DNA of 64,000 nt from Sapria himalayana (GCA_029783825.1 JAREIK010002666.1:1-64000), one strand, 5' to 3'; shown: positions 24,974 to 38,456, counted from the stretch's first letter. Made by a program: numbers and translations. The notes: a model not told the origin generated them from the sequence alone.

Positions 24974-25022
<49 letters not shown>
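24974..25022. repeat. (TA)n microsatellite at the LINE-A 3' end
   Basis: About 49 bases of alternating T and A between the target duplication and the LINE 3' end. It probably grew from the satellite's own 'tatata' or from the element's tail. Confidence 0.85.
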
Positions 25023-25026
<4 letters not shown>

Positions 25027-26443
25027 GTGTTATTTATTAGTTATAACCCTCTCTTTTGGCGGAGGAATACCATTTTTACAAACTAAAATCTACCCTTATC
25101 CCTATTACACCCAATATTTAAGAAAATCTTTAACATTTACATCAAACTAAGTGTATAAATTTATAGAGAAATGCTTTTGAGGTTCTTGAGTTCTTCCTTT
25201 AATCTTTGAGAAGTTAATTCTTTCTAATGATACCATGGCTGAATCTTTATTCGTATAGTAATGATTAATGCAGTCTTTTTCAAGAGTCCATGTCTCTTCC
25301 ATGTCTTGTAAAGTAAGACCTTTGATTCTTCATGTTGAAATTCTGCTTTGCTTCTATTAAATTCAGTTGGAAATCTACTATATGCTGGAATTCTTCTTGT
25401 AATGTTGCTCTTTGAGAGATGCTAGAATACTATCGCTTTTTTAGAGTATCCTACCTTGAAAATCAGCATTGCATCTTTTAAATTCTGCTTTGCATCTATA
25501 AATATTCTGCCAGAAGTGCTTGCTAATCAGCAGCTCTTAACTTTACTGCTTAACCTACAAACATTCCAGCTCCTTGGTTGTATCATTGATGTATCCTTTT
25601 GTTGATCTTCAAAATATTTCTAGCAATTTCTGAACCCTTCGTATCTTAAGCTGTAAGAGTTCCTTGCTTCGCTGCCTCCCTCCATGCTTTTTAAACTTTG
25701 ATCTTCATTTACTCTACTATTGCTTCTTTACATGAACTCCATACTTAACACATCTCAACTAAAAATTTACAGACTTCCAGCTTTTCTAAAATAACACAGA
25801 CTTCATAAAAACACAGCTTCTACTTATATCAAATAACACAGACTTCCAGTAGCTAAAAAAATACAACATTCTAAAATAAACAGACTCCATACACCTATAA
25901 TAAGAAAAGAAAACTAAAAGACAGCAGGCACTATGTCCAGCTTTATATCATTTTCATCTACTTAGTTACCTGCAAGAAAGATCTACATGCATATATATAA
26001 TCTACTCTATTATTAAATACCCCGTCTTGATCCTTCAAATTAGCCCTGCAATGTAACTGTTCATTTTTTTATAAGCCTGTAAAACAAAAGCTGTACTGTA
26101 ATTTTGAGCCCCCTAAACCTGCAGTGTTACTATTTTTTAATAAGCAAAAAAACCTGCAGTGCATGAAAGTTCATTTCTGTTTTAATAAGCAAAAAATACC
26201 CCTAAACCTGCAAGAAAGTTCATATCTATTTTTAAAACAGAAACAGTGCATGCTATAAAACCTGCAGTGTTACTGTATTTTTGAGCCCCCTAAACATGCA
26301 GTCTTACCAAGCTGTACTATAATGTATCCCAACCATCATAGTAACATCCCTCAGGACCAGGATGAGACTATGAAAATATGAACTTTATTCTGTTTATTCA
26401 TCATACAGAGAATACCAAAATAAACACAAGAAAATCCTTGTAA
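25022..26443 (-). other. LINE-A 3' untranslated region
   Basis: About 1.4 kb after the ORF2 stop. It contains two partial copies of a 'ccccctaaac(c/a)tgcagt' segment near 26,110 and 26,285. It ends in the 27-base motif at 25,045-25,071 shared exactly with LINE-B, then 'taataaataacacttaa'. There is no poly(A); the tail runs into (TA)n. Confidence 0.75.
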
Positions 26444-29400
26444 CTAAAAATTATTATTTTTAATTTTTCTAATATGAGGGAAATCCTTGCTATCTAATTT
26501 AATAATACCAAAATACTTTTTTGGTAAATTATCTTCTTTATACTCGCGATCTCCTCTCTTCCTACCATCTTTAGATAATGCATCAGCCAACGCGTTAGCT
26601 TCTCTGAAGATGTGTTTTATAGTGAAATCTAATGAATTTATATCATGCAGAATTTCTTCTATCTCATTTTCATATTTCCACATAATTGACTGTATTTTAA
26701 TTTGATTTACAACTATTTTTGAATCAATTTGAATATCTACATTCTTGATATCTAAGTTTTTACATATTCTTATTCCTTCTTTTAGTGCTAATATCTCGGC
26801 ATGTAAAGCCGACGATGCTTGCAATCTACTAGTGAAAGCTAAAATTAACTTCCCCTCCGAGTTTCTAATTGCTCCCCCTCCTCCAGCTTCCCCCATATCT
26901 CTATCGAAACTACCATCTGTATTTAAAGTAAACATTCCTCTTTCTGGTTTTTCCCATTTTATGCTAATTATTTTAAACTGCTTAAGTGGTTTTTCTTTTA
27001 GGTTCCAAAACTGTAAGGTATACTTATCCATCATTGAACCTTGAGTTTTTATAGGGCATATCTCTGAAATTTTTCTTGTTTCCTCTTTTATTTCTTTCCA
27101 GATATCTTCCACCATCATATTATACCCTTCGAATCTACTTTTATTCCTAGCTTTCCAAATGCACCAAATGACTATTGGTGGAACATTACTTTTAATCCAT
27201 TTCTGTGCCATGCTAGGAACATTTGAGTTACACCATTTTTTAAACCTACAATTTAGAGGGAGATGTTCATATTTTATCTGCATTTCTGATGCTAATCTTT
27301 TCCATATTTCTGCAGCTACTCTCCCTTCTGAAAAGAGGTGATCTAATGTTTCGATCTCATTTAAGCAACATTCACATCTAGAAACTAGCTGAATTCCTTT
27401 CTACTTTAAATTATTATCAATTGGGATAATATTAGATAAAACTTTTCACATAAAAGTTTTAATTTTTTGTGGATTGTCATTATTCCAAGCCCATTTAAAT
27501 AATATTTGTTCTTTTTTCTTTTTTCTTAAGACATTTTTCACTGTTTTAAGCGAAAATGTGCCCTCCGGATTTAAGGTCCATCTTCATCCTTTTTTCGTAT
27601 GTTTAGAGTAATTTTCAACTAAATCTCTTTGTTTAAGCATTTGATTCCAAACCTGTGAACTCCTACTTTTATTTTTTATTTTATTAATGTCATCCTTTAT
27701 GCAGTACTTTGCCCGCATAAATTTAGACCATAAACTTTCATTTTCTTTTAAATTCCACCATCTCTTGCTAGCCCCTGCTTTGGCTAAGTCAATGATGTTG
27801 ACAAAGCCTAAACCAGCTTCTTGGACAGGGTAACATAAATCTCTCCATTTTTTCCAATGAAGTTTATGTTTACCCTCTTTTTTACCCCACAAAAAATTGG
27901 CTAATTCTTTTTCAATTTCTTTTATAAATTTGATTGAAGGCTGCGTGATCATAATATTATGCATTATTAAACTTTCTAAAACATATTTTATAAGAGTTAT
28001 TCTACCCCCCATACTTAGATATTCTACTTTCCATCCTGGAATTTTCTTTTTTAATTTATTTATTAGAAGCGCTAAGTATTCTATCTTGAACTTTCCTTCA
28101 TAAATCGGGCAACATAAATAAATCATTTCTCCTTTTTGTGAGAGAAACCTGTGATATTTTTAATTCTATGTGATAATGCAGTTGGGGCTTTATAAGATAT
28201 CATATATTGACATTTTCTTTTGTTTAATTTTTGACCTGTTTCTTCCTCCATGCATTTTAATAAATCTATCAGATTACTTAATGATTTACCGCATCCATTA
28301 GTGAATATCATTACATCATCTGCATATGCTAAACAACTTACAAGAGGGGTGTTCTTTGGCTGTCTAAAAGTACCTATAAGACCATTTAACATTTTATTTT
28401 TAAGATTAACTATCAAGAGTTCTAGATAAATGTTAAATAGTGATGGCGATAGCGGGTCACCTTGTCTTAAACCTCTAACTGGCTTTATTTCCTTTCCTAC
28501 TTTCCCATTTGTTATAATTCTTGCCCATGTGTTTGATATACATCTATAAATCAGATCTATCCATGTCTCAGAGAAACCTATTTTTCTCATCGTTGAACAG
28601 AGAATACTCCATTCAACTCTATCAAATGCTTTGGAAATATCTAGCTTAATTAATACATTATTACCTCTTGTTTTAGTACCTATTTCTCTGCACATTTCTT
28701 TTGCCAAGCAGATATTATCCATAATCAATCTATTTTTCATAAAACCAGTTTGTTCTTCAGAAATAATTTTTGGTAATAGCAATGCTAATCTATTTTGTAG
28801 AATTTTGGCTAAAATTTTATATATTGAATTACAAAGACTAATTGGCCTAAAGTCCTCTCCTTTCTGTGGATTTTCCACTTTCGGAATGAGAATTAAATGA
28901 AAACTACCCCATTTCTTACCTATATCAGCTCCATAGAATATACTATTTATGGCTTTTTCTAAATCTTTTTATTATTTCCCAGCAAACCTGAAAGAAGCAA
29001 TTGTTCCAACCATCTGGACCAGCTGCACTATCTTTATTCATACTAAAAATTGCATTTCTAATTTTTTCTTCTTCAGGGAATTTTGTTAGCATATTATTAT
29101 CATCTGAAGAAATTTTATTATCAATGTTTTGTATAAGTGTGTTACCTTTTAGCTCCCTTATTCCACCTAAGTGATTCTCAAAAAACTTTGTAAAGTAATT
29201 TTGTATATCTAAGTCTTTTCCAAGCCATACATTTTCATTGTTTTTTATTCCCCTAATTCTATGTTTTTGATATTTTAGTTTAGCCACTTTTTGAAAAAAT
29301 TTTGTGTTTTTATCTCCTTCTTTCAACCATTTAATTTTCGCTTTTTGTTTCCAGAAAGCTTCCTCCATTAACACTTTTAATTTTAATTTCGCTTGTGCCT

Positions 29401-30360
29401 TGCTAAGAGTTCTTCTATTGATTATACTTTGATCTATTTCAAATTCTAATTCACTTTTTAGTACTAACTCTTCTGCATCTTTTATATTTTTAATTATATT
29501 TCTAAATGTTTCATTATTCCATTTTTTTAATTCAACCTTTAATCTACCCAATTTATTATTTAGAATTTGAATCGGATTTCCTGAAACCTCAAGATTCCAG
29601 GAGTCCTTTATCTTATTCAAGAATTCATGATGTAAACACCAAGAATTTTGAAATTTAAAGGAGCCTCCTGTGTAAATTATTCTTTTAACAGAAATCAATA
29701 ATGGACTGTGATCAGAGCAGGTTCTATTTAAATGATTAACCTCTGTAGAACCAAACTGTTCTAACCATTTAAGGTTAAATAAGACCCTGTCTAATCTAGC
29801 CCATATTGTGCCCTTCTTTTTCCAGTTATTGCACCATGTGAAAGATGAGCCATTAAATTTGGCTTCTATTAGATTAGTATTATTTATTGTGTCATTAAAT
29901 TCAGCCATCCCTCTCTTATTTGGTGATCTACCACCCTTCTTTTCATTAAAGTTTCTAATCGTATTGAAGTCTCCACCTATTATCCAGGGCTTATTTTCCA
30001 AGGCAGTTTTTCTCATTTCCTCCCATAATTCTTTTCTCTCCTCTTTTTTATTTTGGCATAAACTATCATTATTATTTCATTTTCATTTTGACTTAGACTC
30101 AGGTTTAGTAATTGATTAGTATCTTTTAATATTTTTATGTATAAATTATTTTTCCACAATATCCAGATTTTACCGTTATTATTAGAGTGACCATGATTAA
30201 ATCCTAAAATAGTTTTATAGTATTCTAGTTGAGTTTTTTCCACCATCGGTTCAGCTATTAAAACAAGATTAATTTTATGCATGTATATTAGTTTTTTCAA
30301 TCTATTCCTTGAAGGGGAGTTTGCAATTCCCCTTATATTCCAATAAATATAATTATACAT
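26444..30360 (-). pseudogene. LINE-A ORF2 (endonuclease / reverse transcriptase / RNase H), broken
   Basis: ORF2 makes the nick and copies LINE RNA into the target. The start at 30,360 (ATG) gives 'MYNYIYWNIRGIANS', the usual first endonuclease motif. 'LIAEPMV' (catalytic Glu), 'IIGGDFNTI' and 'CSDHSPLL' follow, so the endonuclease residues are kept. After a coiled, Lys-rich linker the reverse transcriptase shows 'KLDISKAFDRVEW', 'LRQGDPLSPSLFNIYLE' and the catalytic 'YADD' at about 28,320. A zinc-finger region near 27,350 has 'SRCECC..ETLDHLF'. RNase H has 'LNTDGSFDRD', 'HAEILAL', 'QIDSK' and 'REANALADALS'. Frameshifts lie near 30,015, 28,950 and 28,125, with stops around 27,585 and 27,400-27,500. 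The frame ends at 26,444. Confidence 0.93.
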
Positions 30361-31688
30361 TCTTTATGGATTTAGCTTGCGCTCTAGTAGTGCATTTGGT
30401 CTCATATATTTTATTTAAGTGTTTTTTCATGTTCCTTGGTTTTCTAAGTGAGCTTAATTCTCCTCCTTTCTCCACTTTCCATTCTCTATTTACTTGGATA
30501 GCCATTATTTTTAACTCTTCAATTGCCCAATCCTTATTTCCCATTTTTGTTTTGTTTTAGAATTTTCTATATTTATATCATCTTTAGTTGTTCTTTGCTT
30601 TAGCTCATTTTCCTCCACATCCGTATAGAGGGAGGTCAAACTTTTTATTTCAAATTCTTCCTCCGAGTCCTCTTCAGCAAGGACAGCCCAACTTTTATTT
30701 TTTTGGAATTTAGTTTTCATTTGAACTCTAGTTCTTTTATTTAATTCTGAAATTTTTATAATCAACTCCCTCCTCTTACTCTCTTCTATTTCTGCCCTTT
30801 CATCTTCTATATTCGGTTTGTTATATTCAATTAATTTTAGTTCTTCTACCTTACCATTCTGAATTTCTAGTTGAGCAGTGTGTGTATTCTGTGGTTTTAT
30901 TTGATATCTAATCAAATCTCCTCTTCTACCTACTGCCATTTTCTTTCCTCTTGTTTTAGCTTTTCATCTGTTCTTTTCTTGTTCACTAAACAGGCTTGTA
31001 AACCATGACCCATCTTTTTGCAGCAAGAGCAGAATGGAGGGAGGTATTCTAGAATAATTTGTTGCCAAAATCCTCCTCCATCTATAGTTCCAATCCAGAT
31101 ACGATTGGGTAATGGTTTCTGTAAGTCCAGCTCAACACAAACACGTGCAACACTCGGTCTAGAGAGTGTTGTAGTAGCACCATCAAGAAGAAGAGGAGAG
31201 CCAAGCAAACAAGTAATACGGTATAAAGCATACTTATCAAATAGATGAATCGGAAGCATGGGAAACAGCAGCCATACCGGGGCCAAGGAGGTTTCTTCCT
31301 TCGTCGTGAAGTTAGGGGTCCATCTGAACATTCTCATGGGATAACCCATGATATACCAGACGCCTTTCAACCATAGACGATGGAAATCCTCTTCGGAATG
31401 TAGTTGTATCAGCACGTGTTTATCTTCTATAAGCCCGATTTTAATCAAAGCTTTGAGCTTCAATGCTTCAAAGAAGGAGCGAATATCATCAATACGAGGT
31501 CTACCATGCGAGAATTTACCCACAAGTGTGTGTTTGTGAGGTTCAGAGAGCATTCGAAGGTCTTCGGCAGAAAAAAATATCGAGGGTTCCTCGATATTTT
31601 TTTTTTCTTGAGTGTCCGAGGAAGACGAAGGAGGCGCGGTCCTCTTAACAAAATCCGAAAATAATTTCTTATTAACTAAGAAATCCAT
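30353..31688 (-). pseudogene. LINE-A ORF1 (DUF4283 / CCHC RNA-binding protein), frameshifted
   Basis: ORF1 proteins of plant LINEs bind the element RNA. I start at the ATG at 31,686-31,688 ('MDFLVNKKLFSDF'); the frame is open a little upstream without an ATG. The DUF4283 domain spans about residues 50-180 ('LVGKFSHGRPRIDD', 'RLWLKGVWYIMGYPMRMFRW', 'VCVELDL'). It is followed by a CCHC knuckle of the form C-x2-C-x4-H-x4-C ('CSCCKKMGHGLQAC'). A frame change at 30,930-30,939 leads into a charged region, and another at about 30,530 leads to the C terminus with 'TTRAQAKS'. The stop TAA at 30,353-30,355 overlaps the ORF2 ATG by eight bases. Confidence 0.88.
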
Positions 31689-31791
31689 TGTCTTCAAAAT
31701 TCGCTTAAAATTTGCTTCTTCCTCAACAAAAATTGCAGATTCTCTCTCTAGAAAATTTTCTCTCTCTAGAAAGTTGAGAGCTGAGCAGGAG

Positions 31792-31805
31792 TGTTAATTA
31801 TATAT
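31792..31805. repeat. Right target-site duplication of LINE-A
   Basis: 'tgttaattatatat', identical to 24,960-24,973. Satellite sequence continues directly after it. Confidence 0.8.
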
Positions 31806-33060
31806 TTAAATATAGTTATATATATTTAACTATAAAAACATATAACTATAAATAATTGTCTTTGACTATATGTATAACTATAAAAACATTATATATAACT
31901 ATAGTTAATTATATATTTAAATATAGTTATATATAATGTTTTTATAGTTATACATATAGTCAAAGACAATTATTTATAGTTATATGTTTTTATACCTATA
32001 GTATATATAGTTAAAAATAGAGTTATATATAGTTAAATATATAGTTATATAAAGATATATTCATACAAGTAGTTATAAGTATTTATACATAAATGTGTAT
32101 AAAGTTATAAACAAATATATAGATTTACATATATATATGTATACATAGTTACAAATATAGTTATATTTAATTATATAGAGTGTTACCTAGTTATACAAAT
32201 ATTTATATATAGTTATATACATACAGTTAAACAAAATGTTGTATGTTGTTATACATCTAATTATAAATATAGTTACATGTGGTTATACATATAGTTACAC
32301 ATATAGTAATAGTTATATTTATACATGTTGGTATATATATTTTATGATATAATTTTATATATTTATACATATAGTTATGTATAGGTATAGATATAGTAAA
32401 ATACATTTTTATATACTAATATATAAAAATATATATTAAATATATGTTGTTAATTATATAATTAAATTTAATTATGTATAATGTTTTTATAGTTATACAT
32501 ATAGTCAAAGACAATTATTTATAGGTATATGTTCTTATACCTATAGTATATTTAGTTAAAAATAGAGTTATATATAATTAAACATATAGTTATATATAGA
32601 TATATTAATACAAATATTTATAAGTAGGTATACATAAATATATAATAAGTTATAAACTAATTTATAGATTTAATTATATGAATACATATATGTATACATA
32701 GTTACAAATATAGTTATATTTAATTATATAGAGTGTTACATAGGTATATAAATATTTATATATAGTTATACACATATAGTTATAAATGTGTATGAAGTTA
32801 AAGATATAGTTATATATATCATTTTTATAGTTTTGCACATAGTAAAATACAATTATATAAAGTTATATATTATTATACATATAGTATATTTTGTTAGAAA
32901 TATAGTTATATAGAATCATACATATAGTTATAAATAATTATATAGTTAAAAAATAGTTATGTATAGTTATAAATATAGTTATAAAAATAATTTACATAAT
33001 TATGCATATTGTTATAAATACTTTTATATATAATGGCATATGATTATATATTTATACAAG
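31806..33060. repeat. AT-rich 545-bp satellite, copy block right of LINE-A
   Basis: Same words and order as at 10-13 kb: 'gtggttatacatatagttac' near 32,277, 'attcatacaagtagttataag', 'atatgttgttaattatat' near 32,450. About two units are present, the second degenerating towards 33 kb. LINE-A split this array from the short satellite piece at 24,935-24,973. Confidence 0.78.
31831..31994. repeat. Perfect 73-bp inverted repeat with 18-bp spacer
   Basis: Arm 31,831-31,903 is the exact reverse complement of arm 31,922-31,994; I compared them base by base. The spacer is 31,904-31,921. The right arm is normal satellite ('tatagtcaaagacaattatt'), as the same words recur near 32,505. The left arm is therefore an inverted copy placed between the LINE-A insertion site and the array. 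Confidence 0.95.
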
Positions 33061-33540
33061 AGTTTAGATATAAAATTTGTGTTTAAAATATTTTTATAAA
33101 TGTTAAATATAAATAATTATATTTATGAAACATTTTTATAAATATTATATAGTATATATATCACATTTATTTAAACATTATATATATTATATATTTATAT
33201 ACAAATTAATAGGTTAATAAATGTTTACAAAAAAGTATAAACATTTTATATGTTATATAATTGTAATATAAAAATTTATATAAATGGATAGTTTTATGTA
33301 AATTTTGTATATATATTTATAAACATTAATACATATGTATAAATATTTATATATAACATTAAATTTATATATAAACATATCAATGTTTATATATATTTTA
33401 ATACGTTTATATATATTAAAGTTTAGACATTTATATATAATGTCATAAGATAAATAAATGTACAAAAGTTTATATATAATGTAATCTGTTTATAATATTT
33501 TTGGAAACAACAAAAATAGAACTTATAAACATTACGTTTG
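33061..33540. repeat. Degenerate AT-rich repeat ('tatataatgttataaaca'-like)
   Basis: Recurring 'tttatatataa', 'ataaacattaa' and 'tataaatatttata' words without a clear fixed period. Minus-strand Tyr/Ile-rich frames are composition by-products. Confidence 0.5.
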
Positions 33541-34209
33541 TTTTTTCATAAGTTACAGAAGCAGCAAATATTAAGCATACTTTTTTTTCTTAAGTTATAG
33601 AAGCATAAAACAATATGCAAACATTTAGTATTTGAAATCCATTAAACCCAAAAAAATTAAAGAGTAAAAGAACAAAATTTACACTAACCATTTATTGTTT
33701 CATTAATGGTGTAAGTCAAAATCATATAAGTGATATGAAAATAGAAAAAAAATAGAAGAAAAAAGAAGAAAAATTAGTGGAAAATAAAAAAAAAATCAAA
33801 TCCAAATATTTGTAAAAATCTAACTCCACCAGTGGTAATCAAATTGAGAGCGACAGATATATATATATATATATAGCATTCCTAAGGAGAAAAGCAATGA
33901 TAATATTATATGGTAACAAGAAGAGGTAGGTTTTGTAGGTTGCTCCCATAGTCCAGTTTTCCTTCTCATTTCTTCGTCATTGAAAGATAGAAAAAATTTA
34001 AGTGCTTAATGCCTTAGCATTTTTTTTCATGGAAAAAATAAAAAATTGGATTTAAATATATAAAAAATAAAGAGACAAAAATATAAAAGTACTCTAAAAT
34101 TATAAAAAATAAATAATTAAATAAAAAAATGAAATTTATTTTTATTTAACCATGAATGATATTATTATATTAAAAAATAAAATAATATTATATAATAATA
34201 AAGTATTAT

Positions 34210-34251
<42 letters not shown>

Positions 34252-34254
34252 ATT
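33541..34254. other. No recognised feature; short (TA)n at 34,215-34,243
   Basis: AT-rich DNA with a slightly more GC-rich patch at 33,910-33,980. I see no coding or RNA signal. The (TA)n with flanking 'tatacatacata' and 'tatgtatgtata' forms a small palindrome. Confidence 0.45.
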
Positions 34255-35463
34255 ATGGTTATTACTTTTTAAGAATTCAATTTATTTTTTATTTATATAA
34301 TATGAATTACTTATCAAGGCATTAAATTTGAATCTTTTAGTCATTATAAATTTGAATCCTTTAAGTGTTCATTTAATAACTACACTAAGATAATTATTTT
34401 TTATATCATCAATTTTTTTTGATGTAATTAAAACATCTATGTATTAATATTTTAAATATCAATTTATTTTCTTTTAAATTTAATGAAAAGTTGAATTTTT
34501 TTTATAATTCAAAATTTTTAAATCTATTAGTGAATATTTTTTTATAGATTCCTATAATAATAAAAATATTTTTTTTATTTTAAATAATATAAATATTTAC
34601 TTATTTATTCGATAATTCATATATTTTTATAATTTTTTTTAGTTAATCAAACAATTATTTAATTTATCTTTTTATTAGTAGTAATTTTTATTAATGTTTA
34701 TTTATTAATTGAAATATTTTAAAAATTCTTATAATTATATAATAAATATTATAATGGTTTTTAATACAAATATTTAAATATCATAGTTATTAATATCAGA
34801 AAAATATTTGGTATAATTTTTTAATTTATTTATAATCAAAAAAATAAGTTTTTTAGTGTTATTTAATATAATTTTTTAATAGTATTTATATATATATGAA
34901 ATTTTTTATTTATAATATCATATTTTTATAATTATATGAGTAGATTGTGTCTTTCAAGGATCACTCACTATAGACTATGACATATCTATACTATAAAAAA
35001 TTATATAAAATATTAAAATAAATAATGCTTAAAAAAATTAAATCATTAAAGATTAGCGATGAAAATTATCACTAGCCTAAATAGCTAGGGAAAAATCCCT
35101 AGCTAAATGTAAATTTTTTTAAGAAAAAATTGCTTCCAATTATATATAAAATCATACAAAAATAAATTCATATAATTATTTAGCGATAGATTTTGTTTTG
35201 TTATATTTAGCCAGAAAAATTCTATCGCTTAATCAAGTGCTAAAATTCCAGCGTTTCTTTACGCAAATATCTATGATAATATTAGTGATTGAAAATTTTC
35301 AATCGAACATTTTTATAGCTAATCCATCACTAATTTATCGTATTATTTAAATTTAATGTAAAATCAATCATCTCTTGTTATTCCCTAGCTAATCCATCGC
35401 TAATTAGCTAGGGATTTTATGCCTAGCTAAATTTGCATAGCTAAATAGACATTTTTTTGTAGT
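34255..35463 (+). mobile_element. Arm element, copy 2 (left border of the GATA array)
   Basis: It aligns with copy 1 (16.75-17.65 kb) and, as its reverse complement, with the right border at 59.17-60.53 kb. Landmarks in order are 'gaattacttatcaaggcatt', '..cactaagataatta', 'tttattttcttttaaattta', 'cttcaaggatcactca'-type words near 34,955 and the subterminal 'tagctagggaaaaatcccta'. The last are 'gctaatccatcgctaattag' and 'catttttttgtagt', the complement of 'ACTACAAAAAAATG'. That is a CACTA-like terminus lacking only the first C. The terminus points at, and directly touches, the GATA array. No coding sequence is present. Confidence 0.72.
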
Positions 35464-35748
35464 TATAGATAGATAGATAAACAAATATATAAACAAATAG
35501 ATAGAGAGATAGATGATAGATAAATAGATTGAGAGATAGATTGTTAGATAGATTGTTAGATAGATAGATAGATAGACAGATAGAGAGACAGATAGATAAA
35601 CAGATAGATAGACAGATAGATAGACAGATAGATAGATAGACAGACAGATAAATAGATAAACAGATGGAAAAATAGATAGATAGACATTTTGATAATAGAT
35701 GGATAGATGAATAGACAAATTGATAGATAAAGATAGATAGTTATATAG

Positions 35749-35783
<35 letters not shown>

Positions 35784-36990
35784 GATAAATAGATAGATTA
35801 ATAGACATTTAGATATTTAGACAAATAGGTAGATAGACAAATAGATTGAAATATAGATAGATAAATAGATTAAGAAATAGATAGAAAGATAGACATATAG
35901 GTAGATATAAAGATTGATAGATAGAAAGATAGACAGAAAGTAAGATAGACAGATAGATAGAAAGATAGACAGAAAGTAAGATAGACAGATAGAGAGATAG
36001 ATAGATAGACATAAAAATATAGATAGATAGATAGATAGATAGACATATAAAAAGATAGATAGATAGATAGACAGATTGACAGATAGATATATAGATGATA
36101 GAGAGATAGATAGATATACATATATAGAGATAGATAGAAAGATACATAGATAGTTAGATAGATAGATAGATAGATAGACAGATAGACAGATAGACAAATA
36201 GAAAGAAAGAAAGATAGATAGATAAAATGATATTTAGATAGAGAGATAGACATATAGACTAGATAGAAAGATATGTAGATAGATAGATAAGGAGATCGAT
36301 AGATAGATAGACAAAAAGATTGATATACAAATAGATAGATAGATCAATAGAAAGAAAGATAGATAAATATATAGATAAATAGATAGACAAATAGATAGAT
36401 AGATAGCAAGATAGATAGATATATAGATATATAGATAAAAATAGACAGATAGATATAGAGACAGATAGACATATATATATAGATAGACATATTTATAGAT
36501 AGATAGTTTCACACATAAATATTTGATTGATAGATAGAGAGATAGAAAGATAGATAGACAGATAGAGAAATAGAGTGATAGACAGATAAGTAGATAAACA
36601 AATAGACATATAGACATATAGATAGATATATAGAGGGGTAGATATGAAGATAGGCAGAAATGTGGAAAGAAATATATAAAGAATAACAGATAGACAGATA
36701 AACTAATATATAGATAGATAGTTAGAGAGATATAAAGATAGACAGATAGACAAATAAAAAGGCAGACAAATTGACAGATAGACAGATGATAGATAAACAG
36801 ATAGATAGATAGACATTTAGACAGATAGACAGAAAGATAGATAGACAGACATACAGATAGATAGATAGATAAATAGATAATTGTATAGACTAAAAGATGT
36901 ATAGATGGATATACAAATAGATAGATAGATATATAAAGAGATTTATAAATATTCAGATAGATAGATAGACAAATAGACAGATATGTAGAT

Positions 36991-37021
<31 letters not shown>

Positions 37022-38456
37022 ATGATAGACATTTATATATTTAGAAAAATTGGTAGGTAGAAAATAGACATAGATAAAAAACAAATAGATAGATTGATAA
37101 TTTGGCAGATAGGTAGATAGGTAGATAGACAAATTGACAGATTGACAGATAGACTAATAGAAGGATATACAGATAGAAAGATAGACAGCTAGATAGATAT
37201 ACAGATAGAAGATAGAAAAATAGATTGATAGATAGATAGATATACATATAGATAGATAGACATATAGAAAGAAAAATAGATAGATAGATAGGTAGATAGA
37301 TTGATAGACAGATAGACGGGAAGATAGATAAAAAAATAGACATATAGTTAGATAGAGAGATAGATAGACAGATAGATAGGCTGATAGACATTTAGTCATT
37401 TAGATACATAGACACATAGACATATATATTGATATATATATATATATATAGGTAGATAGGTAGAAAGATAGAGAGATAGATAGTCAGATAGACATACGGA
37501 CAGATAAAGAGATAGAAAGAAAGAAAGATAAATAGATAGATATAAAAATAAATAGATAGACATACAGATAGATAAATAGATAGTCAGATAGATACATAGA
37601 TAGACAAAAATTAAATAGATAGATAGATAGATATATATATACATTTTGATAGATAAACAGATATATAGATAGATAGATAGACAGATAGACAGATAGAAAA
37701 ATATATAGATAAAAAGATATACATATAGACAAATAGCTAAATCGATAGATTACATATAGATAGATAGATAGATATAGAGGTTGAAAAGTAGATAGGTAGA
37801 TAGATAAATAGATATATAGATAGATAGATAGATAGATAGACAGACAAACAGACAGATAGATAGATAGATAAACATAAAGATAGATAGATAGACAGTTAGA
37901 TAGATATAGAAAAAGAAATAGATAGAACGAAAGATAGAGAGATAAATAAACAGATAAATAGATAGATAATTAAATAGATAGATAGATAGATTTATCGATA
38001 TATAGACAGATAGATTGACTGATAGATAGATAGATATAGAGATATAAAGAAAGAAAGATAGATAGATAGAAAGATATTTGATTAGATAAACATATTAACA
38101 AATAGATAAATAGATTGATTAATAGAAAGATAGATAAAAGATAAATAAATAAATAGATAGATTGATTGAATGATAAATGGCTAGATAAAGGGATAGAAAG
38201 ATTGATAGATAGATAGATAAATAGATAGATCAATAAATACATAGATATACAGATAAACATATAAACAAATAGATAGATAGACATATAAATAGATAGACAC
38301 AAAACAAAAAGATAGATAGAAAGATATATAGATACATAAATAGAAAGATAGAAAGATAGAGGAAAATATAGATAGACAAATATACATACAGATCGATAGA
38401 CAGATAGACAGATAGACAGATAGACAGATTGATTGATTGATAGTTAGATAGATAGA

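Larger units (their letters stand above)
25022..31791 (-). mobile_element. LINE-A: near full-length, decayed plant L1-type retrotransposon
   Basis: The element has ORF1 (DUF4283 plus CCHC knuckle), ORF2 (endonuclease, reverse transcriptase, zinc-finger, RNase H) and a long 3' untranslated region. Its length is about 6.8 kb. The 5' end at 31,791 starts 'CTCCTGCTCAGC' on the minus strand. A 14-bp duplication 'tgttaattatatat' flanks it, and the flanking satellite reads through once one copy is removed. Both ORFs have frameshifts and stops, so it is dead. It shares its 3'-end motif and gene order with LINE-B, but the proteins are clearly diverged. Confidence 0.93.

Noticed and set aside
30309..30560. 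Plus-strand frames through LINE-A (also 26,745-27,044, 31,018-31,248, 31,404-31,797)
   Set aside because: Antisense shadows of the LINE ORFs on the minus strand.
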